Positions 6,648-16,400 of a stretch of 22,088 bases of DNA are shown piece by piece (the first letter of the stretch is position 1; every line of letters starts with the position of its first letter). Source of the DNA: a virus. Location of the stretch: positions 1 to 22,088 of the IMG/VR virus record IMGVR_UViG_3300030110_003914; one strand, written 5' to 3'. Below the pieces are notes generated by a model. The model did no database searches and was not told the DNA's origin. It worked only from the letters and a program-made list of their open reading frames with translations. The position numbers and the translations under genes were made by a program.

Positions 6648-9600
6648 ATGGGTGTTGTAAGATTCCATGGCAAGGCCCTTCGTTTCAATGGGTTCACAGA
6701 TGGGCTAGTAGTTCCCACGGGCAAATATCGAGAATCTGGTGTCGATTTAAGGGCAAATGAGTTTGCGGCCACCATCAAGGCTACCAAGAGCCACGCGACC
6801 AAGATAGGAAGGATGCATAGAGACTCAAAATCTCACCCTCTCAACTCATTACGAGGCTCATTCACCATTGATGCGTTTTTCGTCCCAGACTATGGAGGAG
6901 TCATAGTCCACAAGCCCGATGCATTCACTCTGAAATATGGAAAACCACATTCAGAGGGTAAAATTGTCTTTGAGGTTCATACTGAAGACAGACCCTATGT
7001 CACCTCGACCTCATTCAACGCACCTGTCAAGACGAATAGCAACTCTGGGGTGTATTCCTCATCATCCAATGCACACAGGCCACAGGACATGACTCTAGGC
7101 GCACAGGGCCTAGTCCTAGTGACGGCGCAATACACCCAGAAGGAGATACGGGTCTTCGTCAATGGAGATATAGTCGCTGAGATGAATCTGGGTGGCGACG
7201 GCGGCATCATGAAAGAGACATCCTCAGACCTATTCATCGGTGGACAGGGCGGGGAGTTCCGTGGCCTGATAGAGAGCGTGAGGATTTGTCAGGGCATCCA
7301 CCCCCCCTCCCTATCACCCCTCACCAAGACAGACAACACCTTCGGACTCTGGACTTTTGACGACGAACAGGACGTACCAGAAATCTATTTCTTCGACCAT
7401 GCTCGTTCTGGTTCCCCCCAACAAGGCAGAGATGGCCCAGACACTCACGATGGTCTGCTAGACATACCCATGGTTGGTATTGGCTATGATTTCAATACAA
7501 CACATTTCAAGATTAGAGATTACCCTGCGAATCCGGGGGGTGCAACTGATAGGTACACCGCTCTTGAGAAACTGGCAGCCTTGACACAGGGGATAGAACT
7601 AGAGGAAGTAAAAGATCAGTCTTGGTATTCATCCACATTAGACTTGACTGACCAAACGTACTTTACAGGAGTCAATCAGACCGTTCTGAACGCAGTAATC
7701 AATCATTCTTGTACGAATCCAAATACAGGAGTCATAACCCCTCCAGATTCTCAGAAAGTTAGATTTGGAGATAACTCAGTCCTAGCCACATCATCTACTT
7801 CTACTCTAAACCCATCCATAAACAGGGTAGAAAGAGTCCGTATAACAGGGCTTGACTTTGCTAACAATAGGATAAACTGCACCTCTGTGATTTTAGCGAA
7901 CGATGCTGCAAACGGGACGATAGACAACTTTCCCGAAACACAGGGGCATCTTTTTGCCCATACAAACAACACTCCAGTATGGTTCACACTAGGGTCTGCT
8001 GACTTACTCATTGATCCGGGCAATAATGAAACAAGTGGCTCGGTCAGCAACCAGAGAAAGAGAAGAAAGGATACATTTACTCTGGCTCAATTCGTTCAAG
8101 GACAGCGATTTACCGATATGTCTGGCTATTCCAATGATGCTTACTTTGTTTCTTTGAAAAGCAGAAGCACAGCCTCGACAGACGCAAACACGTTGTATGA
8201 GCCAAGCACCACATATCCAGCCATGGGTGCTGCTACCGCATATTCTATGTTTGAAGGGGACTTCTTTCTTCGGATGCTTCCACCGCCCGATCAACAAGTG
8301 GTAAAACAAACCGTTCAAGGGATAGCAAACACCTTCAAGTATGTCTCTGATGAAGTTTCTACACAATCATTGGTTAGTGAGAACCAGAGAGTCAGAGTTA
8401 CTGAAACTGTGTATCATGGGGAAATCTCCAAGGTAATCAACAAAGCCAAGACCGTCGCTGGTACTGATTCGGCAAGTAGCAGTAACAATACATTCAATCG
8501 GATAGTTGTGGAAAGTGGAATTGGTTATTATGACAACAGCCTCAGTCAAAATCTCTATGCCTCAACAAGAGATGAAATTGTCGCTATTGCGATTTCAGAT
8601 CCAAAACCATTCATGTTGAAGGGCCTTGATACTGAGCATACTGCTTCTTTCTCCAATGGCGTACCAACAAATGATGCATATGTAAGACACCTTACGCCAG
8701 AAAAGAAGACCAGAGTCGCTTCAATAGAGTCACCTACCGTATTAGTCTCAGCAGGAGGGCCAAAGCAGATACTCATTCACTATGATGCCATTGATTTGAC
8801 AGGAGAGGTGGTTGGTGGAACAAGTCTAGCGAGTGGAGATGTTAGTGCAAAGTTCCGGGCCGATCATGCAACGGGCAATGCGGCCTATCTGGTCGTGCGT
8901 AAGACCATCCCCTGTGGTAGTGCCGTCTTTGGTGGTCGAACAGTCTCAGATTGGCTTAGACGGCCCTATTCAGGCAACAATACAAGCCTCACTAACATCC
9001 TCTTGACTGTCACGGCTCCCGGTGGACTCGTTAGCCTACCCACATCTACCTTCAATGACAAGCCGGCTTCCCATATCTTGTCTTCCAACCCCACAGGCGA
9101 CATAACTCCCTCTCCATTCATCAACATCGAGGATACGGTCTATGGGGTTGGGACAGAAGTCCAAGGATATGGTCGTCCCAAGGCAGTTGCATCAATAAAC
9201 ACCCCTGATGATACGAGCAACTCTGATTATCATGTTTTCTACATCAATTCGGCTAGTTTGAATAATCACAAAGATCACACTTCCTCTAAACTGACACCCT
9301 CTACATTGAGGAGAAGTAATCTAGCAGGGTTTGACGTTATTGACAATGAATTGACTGGCAATGAGAATCTGGTTCTCGTTCATCCTGCCAATAGGACACG
9401 AAACTCCATGCTTGAAGATGTTTCAACAGCATCAAACTCTCCTCTGGACACCTCATTAGCAACCTTGGAGAAGACCTTGATGAGGGGAAGGATAGAGGAG
9501 ATTACACCAACCGCAGGTCAAGAAGGAGAGTCAAAGACAGTCATTAATGGTCGTTCGGTTTTGATGGACATACTAGACCATCGTTCACAGAGGGATTTCA

Positions 9601-12600
9601 ATCTAGGGCAAGGCTCTCCCGTGAAGGAGATAGGGGATTTGGGGACGCCCACCGTTTCAATGACTCTTGGAGGTCTGGGACAAGGTGGCGTGGACATACA
9701 GCCAGTATATACTGAGCATCCATTCCTACCCGGTTGGAAAGACAAGATAGTAGGTTCGGGAAATGCATCGGTTCGTAATGACAAGCAGACATCCACATAC
9801 TATGCATCCACAAGGGCCGTGACTGAATTACCATTGTTCCCTTCTATGTTTTTCGATGTGGCATCACTCATCTCTGCTGATAACGATGCGAGAACCCCTT
9901 TGCCCGCAGACAAGAATTTCAAGATGACTGTGGATTGTACCATGGCTACAAACAGACCAGAGATGAGGGATAACGAATCTAGGTTCGCTGTTGATTGGGG
10001 ACAGAGAAGTCCTATTTCTTCTTTTGAGGTGACAGATCAACTAGAGGCATGGGCAGAAGGAAACGGGCGATGGTTAATTAGATGTCAACGCCCATCTGTC
10101 CAAGCAGTAGTGACCTCGTACAATAGTGGCACACTCAATGTGGACGATGCCTCTGCCTTTTTGGACTCGACAGGAGAAAGAGGGCTTCAAGCAAACTGTG
10201 CAGCCAATTTCTTCGTGACCATTGGAGAGGGGGTCTTGAACGACGGTTATGGAATCATGGCAAGAGCCGCGTATAACAACGGCACATCCCTCACTATAAC
10301 AACGTCCCAGACATGGAATCCTCTGAATACAACAAACAACGAAAGCAGCAATCTCGGCAACATAGATGCAGGTATGACTGTCACCCTCGGAGGCTACATA
10401 ATCCTAGATGGTGCTACCTCTGTTTCTAACGACACCCAAGACTACATCATCTCCATCGAAGACATATCAAACTTCACAGCGCGTACCCCTAACCTTCTGG
10501 CCGATGAGATTGGCACGGCGGTGAGGACGGTAATTGGGCTGAATGCAAATGCCGTCCATGCAGACCCCAATAACTCATCTCGCTACTTCATCCTAGACGG
10601 CCCTAACATGGAAGCCTTTGAGTGGGATCCGAACGAGGACAACGAATCGGCAAATGACAGGCAATCCCTGCACCCTGTTATCTGTCAAACGAGTTACCTG
10701 TCATTGAAAGGCAAGAAATCAGATGGAACCGCATTGGAATATGTGCGTCCGCTTGAGATTGATTTCAACAACGTCGCTAATGTCAAGCCAGATTTCAATC
10801 TCTGCGTTGAGGAGGTCGTTAGGAGAATCAACATGGCAGGTCATCCCCAAGCAAAGAACAGCGCAGGAGCGAGTGCATTCAACCCACCCGCCATCTTCCC
10901 CACGTCCGCATCCAACAACGACACAGGCACACATATGGGATACGTCCGAGCATTCATTGGCACAGAGGTTGAAAGCAGAGATGGAGAAGCGGGTATTTCC
11001 ATCGTGATACACAGCACGGTTCCGGGGGCATCTGGTCGAAACTTCAATGTGCGACTTAGCAATAAAACACCGTACACCTACAAACCATCTCAAGTAGTAG
11101 GTTATGGGGGGCTTCTATCGAGCAATAGCAGGTTGTACCAACCAAACCTGATACCATCACCTATGCCAATAGGTGCAGATGGTGAGACTTTTGTGCCTAT
11201 TTCGATATTCAGAGGCGCACCCTCTGGTTCGACCTTGGACTCTACTAATGCCCTTCGTTCATACAATGGATTAGGTAGTTCATTCAAAGTGACTACTGTT
11301 GCCGCTCCTGCTCAAGAGACTCTTGAAGGGGTGGCATCGACAGTAGAGTCAAGTGGTGTTCTATTCAATGAGTCGAACATAAGTGGCAATGCACAGACAA
11401 CATTAACTGTTGATACTGTCGATGCAACGACTAAGTTTAGAGCAGGAGATACGTTATTTGACGATACAGGTGCATCAATAGGAACTATCAGCGCGGTGAC
11501 AGCGACGCTCATAACACTCACAGCCAACAATTCTGTTGCTGTTAATAACAATGAAAATCTAATGAGATCTATACCTATGACTGACCCACGGCCTACGGAA
11601 CTCGTTAGTCAGACGAGTGTCTCTCATCTCGCTATTAGTACGAGTGTCGAAGACTACCTCAAGAGATTGACCAGAGCAACCGGCTCATTGGGCAAGGGCA
11701 TCTTGCGTGTCGGCACTCTCATTGCCGACTTTGAATTTATTGATCAGCAGAAAGTAGTGGCAGGTAATAACGGAAGCGTCATGACAAATTGCTTTTTCAT
11801 TCGTAACATCACTCCTCGTGATACTATGATTGATTTCTTAGAGGCGTTCTTTGATAGTGATGGAGCATCCATCGGTGGTATAGAGGTCGAGTTGATTTAT
11901 CCAAGGACTGATGCAGAGGGAATTGTGTATTTCGGAGGAGGTCACACAGGAGTCACATTTGACATAAGCGATGGGACGGCTAACGATTACAGCGACGACT
12001 ATCCTCACCATTACTCCAAAGGCCCTACTGGTTTCGCAGGACATCAGAACCTGCATGAGGTCAGTACGGCATCTGCGGTCTTGGACTTCACTAATATCAC
12101 GAACAATGACACAATCAATGACAACACCATGCAAGGGGTTCACCATAGGCTTGGAACGGATGGGGTGAATCTCCAGAGATGCCTTCTCTATGCTAGGCTC
12201 AATGATGGCACTATCACAGATGGGACTTACAACCAGAGTCCAGTCATAACCGAGGCATTGTATGGTTCAAAACTCCGATTGACTAGGGGGTATGGAATAT
12301 TGACTCCCGATGGCAATTACTCTTCTGGAACGAGCATGGATGTTACAATGACCGGCTCAACTGATATTTCTGACATAACAATTGGTAGTGGTAGCAACCT
12401 AAGTGGTGCAAGGAGTGTGGTTCACAATGACGATGCATTCACATTTACTGGTCAAACAGCAACAGGAGGGGCAGATGCAACCCTTAGTGGTGTCGTTGGA
12501 GCATCAGCAGTTAATGATGGCGTTGAGATGACATTTACCAGAGGGAGTACCGATGTCGCAACGATGACTTCCCTGAATGGCCCTGCTTATTCCGTCGATA

Positions 12601-13490
12601 CTACATCAAAGGGGTACAAATTCAGAGGGGGCCAAAGCATTGCGACTCACCATTGGACTGGTTCCGCGACTAACCTTGAGTATGGGCCGATGTCCGATTT
12701 CGACATAACACAGGACTGGTCAATCAGCGCGTGGTTCAAACCGAGCGACACTTCATTCGCCAATAACAATGAGATTTGCTCTGGCCCTATAATTACGGGC
12801 AGGGATAAGAACGACAGGAATTGGGGGCTTTATCTATTCGGCAGTAGGATTTCCAATTCCGATCAGACCATCTCATTCGCCATGGCATACCACGATGGAT
12901 CAAATCACAAGATAGCAAGGAACAAGGTAGCCGATGGGGGAATCAAAATAACCGACAACGCATGGACTAACATCATAGTGACCAAGAGTGGGACTACCAT
13001 CTCAATGAGAGCGGGAAACTCGGAGCGTCTTAGAGGATACAATTACAGCCTTAGTGCTAATCAAGATACTACTAGCATGATTAATTTGGGTTTGGGTACG
13101 TTCGGCTCAGGCAATGCTAGAAGCCTAGAGACAACCACGGCCAATCACAACAACACGGCTACCTTCCCTCAATTTCAAGGAGGGGTTGTGAAAACAGGAA
13201 TGTGCTTCATCGGCGTTTCGACCATCAAGAATCTTGAGACTGTCCATTCCTCTGGCGATCCAGATGCCCTCTTCACGATACACTACACCGATGTCACGGG
13301 TTCGACACAGGGCAACCACGCAGGGGTTTGTGGCACATTGGATAGTCATGAGTCATACGCGGGTGGCGGGCTTGCCGCGACGGAGAACGTGTATTTCTGG
13401 AACGGTTCGCTATCGGAGATAGGCGTCTTCAACTATGCCCTTTCTGAGAGCGAGTGCGAGGAGATATACGCGGCAAGGGGGGTGTGGTGA
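6648..13490 (+). CDS. Giant tail-tip/fibre protein with N- and C-terminal LamG-like domains (about 2,280 aa)
   Basis: Start ATG 6648 is chosen over the in-frame 6585: GGTGGGA (6634-6640) lies 7 nt upstream, it follows the previous stop by one base, and the protein opens MGVVRFHGKALRFNGF. Residues about 65-245 form a LamG/concanavalin-like domain (SLRGSFTIDAFFVPD, EIRVFVNGDIVAEMNLGG, FGLWTFDDEQD). A second lies at about 1985-2280 (DWSISAWFKPSD, DNAWTNIIVTKSGTTISM, GSLSEIGVFNYALSESE). About 942-988 resembles the beta domain of tail hub proteins (GRIEEITPTAGQEGESKTVI, NGRSVLMDILDHRS). Around 1160 and 1585-1640 are small beta motifs (TLNVDDASAFLDSTG; FRAGDTLFDDTGASIGTIS). LamG domains commonly bind glycans or proteins, so host attachment is likely. 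No signal peptide, membrane span or enzyme motif is seen. It ends in TGATG with the next gene. Confidence 0.75.
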   Translation: MGVVRFHGKALRFNGFTDGLVVPTGKYRESGVDLRANEFAATIKATKSHATKIGRMHRDSKSHPLNSLRGSFTIDAFFVPDYGGVIVHKPDAFTLKYGKPHSEGKIVFEVHTEDRPYVTSTSFNAPVKTNSNSGVYSSSSNAHRPQDMTLGAQGLVLVTAQYTQKEIRVFVNGDIVAEMNLGGDGGIMKETSSDLFIGGQGGEFRGLIESVRICQGIHPPSLSPLTKTDNTFGLWTFDDEQDVPEIYFFDHARSGSPQQGRDGPDTHDGLLDIPMVGIGYDFNTTHFKIRDYPANPGGATDRYTALEKLAALTQGIELEEVKDQSWYSSTLDLTDQTYFTGVNQTVLNAVINHSCTNPNTGVITPPDSQKVRFGDNSVLATSSTSTLNPSINRVERVRITGLDFANNRINCTSVILANDAANGTIDNFPETQGHLFAHTNNTPVWFTLGSADLLIDPGNNETSGSVSNQRKRRKDTFTLAQFVQGQRFTDMSGYSNDAYFVSLKSRSTASTDANTLYEPSTTYPAMGAATAYSMFEGDFFLRMLPPPDQQVVKQTVQGIANTFKYVSDEVSTQSLVSENQRVRVTETVYHGEISKVINKAKTVAGTDSASSSNNTFNRIVVESGIGYYDNSLSQNLYASTRDEIVAIAISDPKPFMLKGLDTEHTASFSNGVPTNDAYVRHLTPEKKTRVASIESPTVLVSAGGPKQILIHYDAIDLTGEVVGGTSLASGDVSAKFRADHATGNAAYLVVRKTIPCGSAVFGGRTVSDWLRRPYSGNNTSLTNILLTVTAPGGLVSLPTSTFNDKPASHILSSNPTGDITPSPFINIEDTVYGVGTEVQGYGRPKAVASINTPDDTSNSDYHVFYINSASLNNHKDHTSSKLTPSTLRRSNLAGFDVIDNELTGNENLVLVHPANRTRNSMLEDVSTASNSPLDTSLATLEKTLMRGRIEEITPTAGQEGESKTVINGRSVLMDILDHRSQRDFNLGQGSPVKEIGDLGTPTVSMTLGGLGQGGVDIQPVYTEHPFLPGWKDKIVGSGNASVRNDKQTSTYYASTRAVTELPLFPSMFFDVASLISADNDARTPLPADKNFKMTVDCTMATNRPEMRDNESRFAVDWGQRSPISSFEVTDQLEAWAEGNGRWLIRCQRPSVQAVVTSYNSGTLNVDDASAFLDSTGERGLQANCAANFFVTIGEGVLNDGYGIMARAAYNNGTSLTITTSQTWNPLNTTNNESSNLGNIDAGMTVTLGGYIILDGATSVSNDTQDYIISIEDISNFTARTPNLLADEIGTAVRTVIGLNANAVHADPNNSSRYFILDGPNMEAFEWDPNEDNESANDRQSLHPVICQTSYLSLKGKKSDGTALEYVRPLEIDFNNVANVKPDFNLCVEEVVRRINMAGHPQAKNSAGASAFNPPAIFPTSASNNDTGTHMGYVRAFIGTEVESRDGEAGISIVIHSTVPGASGRNFNVRLSNKTPYTYKPSQVVGYGGLLSSNSRLYQPNLIPSPMPIGADGETFVPISIFRGAPSGSTLDSTNALRSYNGLGSSFKVTTVAAPAQETLEGVASTVESSGVLFNESNISGNAQTTLTVDTVDATTKFRAGDTLFDDTGASIGTISAVTATLITLTANNSVAVNNNENLMRSIPMTDPRPTELVSQTSVSHLAISTSVEDYLKRLTRATGSLGKGILRVGTLIADFEFIDQQKVVAGNNGSVMTNCFFIRNITPRDTMIDFLEAFFDSDGASIGGIEVELIYPRTDAEGIVYFGGGHTGVTFDISDGTANDYSDDYPHHYSKGPTGFAGHQNLHEVSTASAVLDFTNITNNDTINDNTMQGVHHRLGTDGVNLQRCLLYARLNDGTITDGTYNQSPVITEALYGSKLRLTRGYGILTPDGNYSSGTSMDVTMTGSTDISDITIGSGSNLSGARSVVHNDDAFTFTGQTATGGADATLSGVVGASAVNDGVEMTFTRGSTDVATMTSLNGPAYSVDTTSKGYKFRGGQSIATHHWTGSATNLEYGPMSDFDITQDWSISAWFKPSDTSFANNNEICSGPIITGRDKNDRNWGLYLFGSRISNSDQTISFAMAYHDGSNHKIARNKVADGGIKITDNAWTNIIVTKSGTTISMRAGNSERLRGYNYSLSANQDTTSMINLGLGTFGSGNARSLETTTANHNNTATFPQFQGGVVKTGMCFIGVSTIKNLETVHSSGDPDALFTIHYTDVTGSTQGNHAGVCGTLDSHESYAGGGLAATENVYFWNGSLSEIGVFNYALSESECEEIYAARGVW

Positions 13491-16400
13491 TGACGGTGAA
13501 CCAGAAGCAACTCTATCCCGCCAAGGTCGTCCCCATGGCATCTGCTAGTGGATACCCCGCAAGCGGCTTCTTCGCCATGCACATCACCTACCCCGATACG
13601 GAGTATGATGATGCCGTGACCGATTGGGAGTACGGCACGAACACCAACGACCAATGGAAGCAGGGACTCACAGTCATCGTCCGCACCCCCATCGCCACCG
13701 CCTCCGCCCCTGCGGAGGACACAAACGTAATCGTAGTGGATCTGAAGCAAGCCGCTACTGATGATACGAACAGCAAGACCTACAATCTAGGGACGGAGGA
13801 GGCCACTAGACTCATAGCAGCCAAGATAAACAGCCGCAGGGTCAAGCAGCAGGGAGAACACAGCCAGACTCGTTACCTGAGAGCGAGATACGTCAGGATG
13901 TCAGGTAAGCCCTCCATAACGGGAGATGCTACACTAGCCAAGTCTAACACCGTTCTCCGTGTCAAACTGAATGGTGGTTATCGCAACGGTTTCCCCTCAG
14001 ATATGCCACAAAGCGGCACACTCACCTACAACGATGGCGATCACACCAATCTCTCGATAACCTATACGGGAGTGTCTGCTTTCAGGAGAGGGGGAGAATA
14101 CTACAACGGTAGCCCCAAGGATCAAAGGACATATGTCGATTTTACAGTATCAGGTGGAAACCTCTCATCACAAATAACTCAAGTCTCGACTTCTGGCCCT
14201 GAAGTAATAACGTCAGCAACAGTATCAATACCCGGAGAACCCGCAAAGCACACAATGGTTCTGACTTGGGAAAACATCACACCGAACGCTGCTGGAGGCT
14301 ATTGGGCAACAGCGAACGGAGGCCCCATAATCCACGGTCTAGGTCAGGCCGTGCCTACTTGGTATCTAGCCGCGAAGCCCATGGACGGAGGCAACATGGG
14401 GCTACCGGCCCTCAATTACGATTCCAGAGGCTCAACCGCCTCGGCCCACAGTACGGGACACGGGTATGTCAGATTCAGCATAGAGGGACTGAACTCGTGC
14501 AACCTCCCCGACATACCCCCACCCGACTACACAGTCACCGAGCCATCCCTATACCATATTACGAAAGTCGAAACCGATACTACGGGATCTAACAATATCA
14601 AACTAGCAAATATGGAATATGGGACGGACTTCCCTGCCTCTTCAGGAGATATGTTCCACCTAAAGAGCGGATATAGGGCGACCGCCACGAGCAATTCCAA
14701 CAATATGCTCTCGGTTTCTCAGGATAATCTGACGAATATCACATATGGGACAGCGTTTGAGGCCAAGGGAATTGATGGTGATGGCTCTAAGAACGTACCC
14801 CGTCCTATATTCTCAGCCAAGTCCACCAATACCTCACGAGTGACGGGATTGCAGATTAGCAATGAGGAACGAGTCTTTGAGGATATAGAAACCGTTGACG
14901 ACGCGGGCAACAAACTGACTCTTACTGGTGGTTCTCCATTAGGAGTGATAATTCGGGACTATTCCGTCCAGAACACCAGAACAGACCCGATAACAGGGGA
15001 AGAGGTCACGGGGCCATCCACCACAGACGGCAAATTGACCCCGAATATGCAGATTCAACTGCCAGACCCCTCAGAGATACCCGGAGAGGTGTTCGTTAGG
15101 AGCGGCCACGACCGTGTTCAGGCGTGGTCTAACATGACATGGGGGTTGGGGGGGCTGACGGCCCCAGACCCTCGCAAACCGGGCGTAGCAGAGGCATCTG
15201 GTGGTGCGTCGCAGTTCGACACCCACGACAGGATGCTAATCTTCCACGTTCAGAGGCTCCTGCATCCCGATATGGCGACCAAACAGGGTCTGACCCCCCA
15301 CACCACCGCCGGAGCCGTTCCAAGCGGCTCAACACGCTTATTCGCAGCGCATAGGATAACCGATCACGCAGAGAGAGGTTCTCTCTTGACTCAAACAGAC
15401 CAAACCAGCGTAGCAGGGACTTTCACCACCTACACCGGCTATTCCTACCCCCACCACCGCGTCCGCTTCGCCCGCCAAGGTCACTCCTTCGTGACTCCAA
15501 TGACCCATAGAGGCACTCCTGCTGCTATGAGGAGGCAACTACACAGAAGCCACGGCTCGGCCTACACTCTACTCTTTGAGGCAGAATCTGAGCATAGGCA
15601 TCATGGATTCGGTTCGGCCAAAGACTCAAACTCAACCACCATCTTTGAGTTAGACAGCCTAGACACCAAGAACACTAGCAACTACAAAGCAAACGGTTCA
15701 TTCGCTTCTGATGGCCTTCCTTTGACAGAGGTTAGTGGTTTCAGGCTACCAGACATCAAGCAATCGGCTCATTCCGGTGTGACTCCAAGGACAGATTACG
15801 ACTATCTGGTGGCTCCGGGCCAAGAGCATACGACCACGAAGGGAGCAGGACACCTAATCAGGCGAGCCGCGCCGAGTCAAGACGCTACTTCGACCACCAC
15901 TTCAGGCCCAACTAGGCTCACTTTTGCCTCTGCTTTGTCCGGTGGGAGCCGCTATAACACGTCTAGTGAAATTATACTCAACGGGTTTTTGCTAGGAGAC
16001 TACACTCTCTCCGCAGGACGCCCAATTGCCCCTGTTATTGACGCTGGATCGAGTGAATATTTCTCCTTGGGGTTAGAGGAAGGCGTCTTAGTCCCTCGTT
16101 CTGGAACAGAACTCGCAACAGTCCCCCCTCTCCTGTGTCACGACCCAGAATACCTCAACATGGCGGCACGAACGGCCAACCCTGCCAACGATAACGCCGG
16201 TATAAACACCGATTTTGGTGATTTTGCACTACTTGACAAGAGTAACACCGGGACAGGGTGTGTTCCAGACGCATTCCTATGCCATTGGCTTGCCGAATAC
16301 AGCCATCCAGCACTCTTCGGAACCAGTCGAGAACACTACATGACCTTCAGATACAGGGAGGCAGGGATGCCTCGCTCCCTCAACTACCCTCCTACGAGGA

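Noticed and set aside
10723-11007. Plus-strand open frame of 94 codons in another frame
   Set aside because: It lies entirely inside the giant fibre gene. The translation is His/Ser/Pro-rich without motif, so it is a chance frame.
13454-13489. GTG start of the second giant gene at 13454
   Set aside because: The ATG at 13490 has a strong purine-rich site and the same one-base overlap as other junctions here.
12600-13490. Possible diversity-generating retroelement target at the end of the fibre gene
   Set aside because: The end is LamG-like, not C-type lectin. I saw no matching template repeat or reverse transcriptase in the window.
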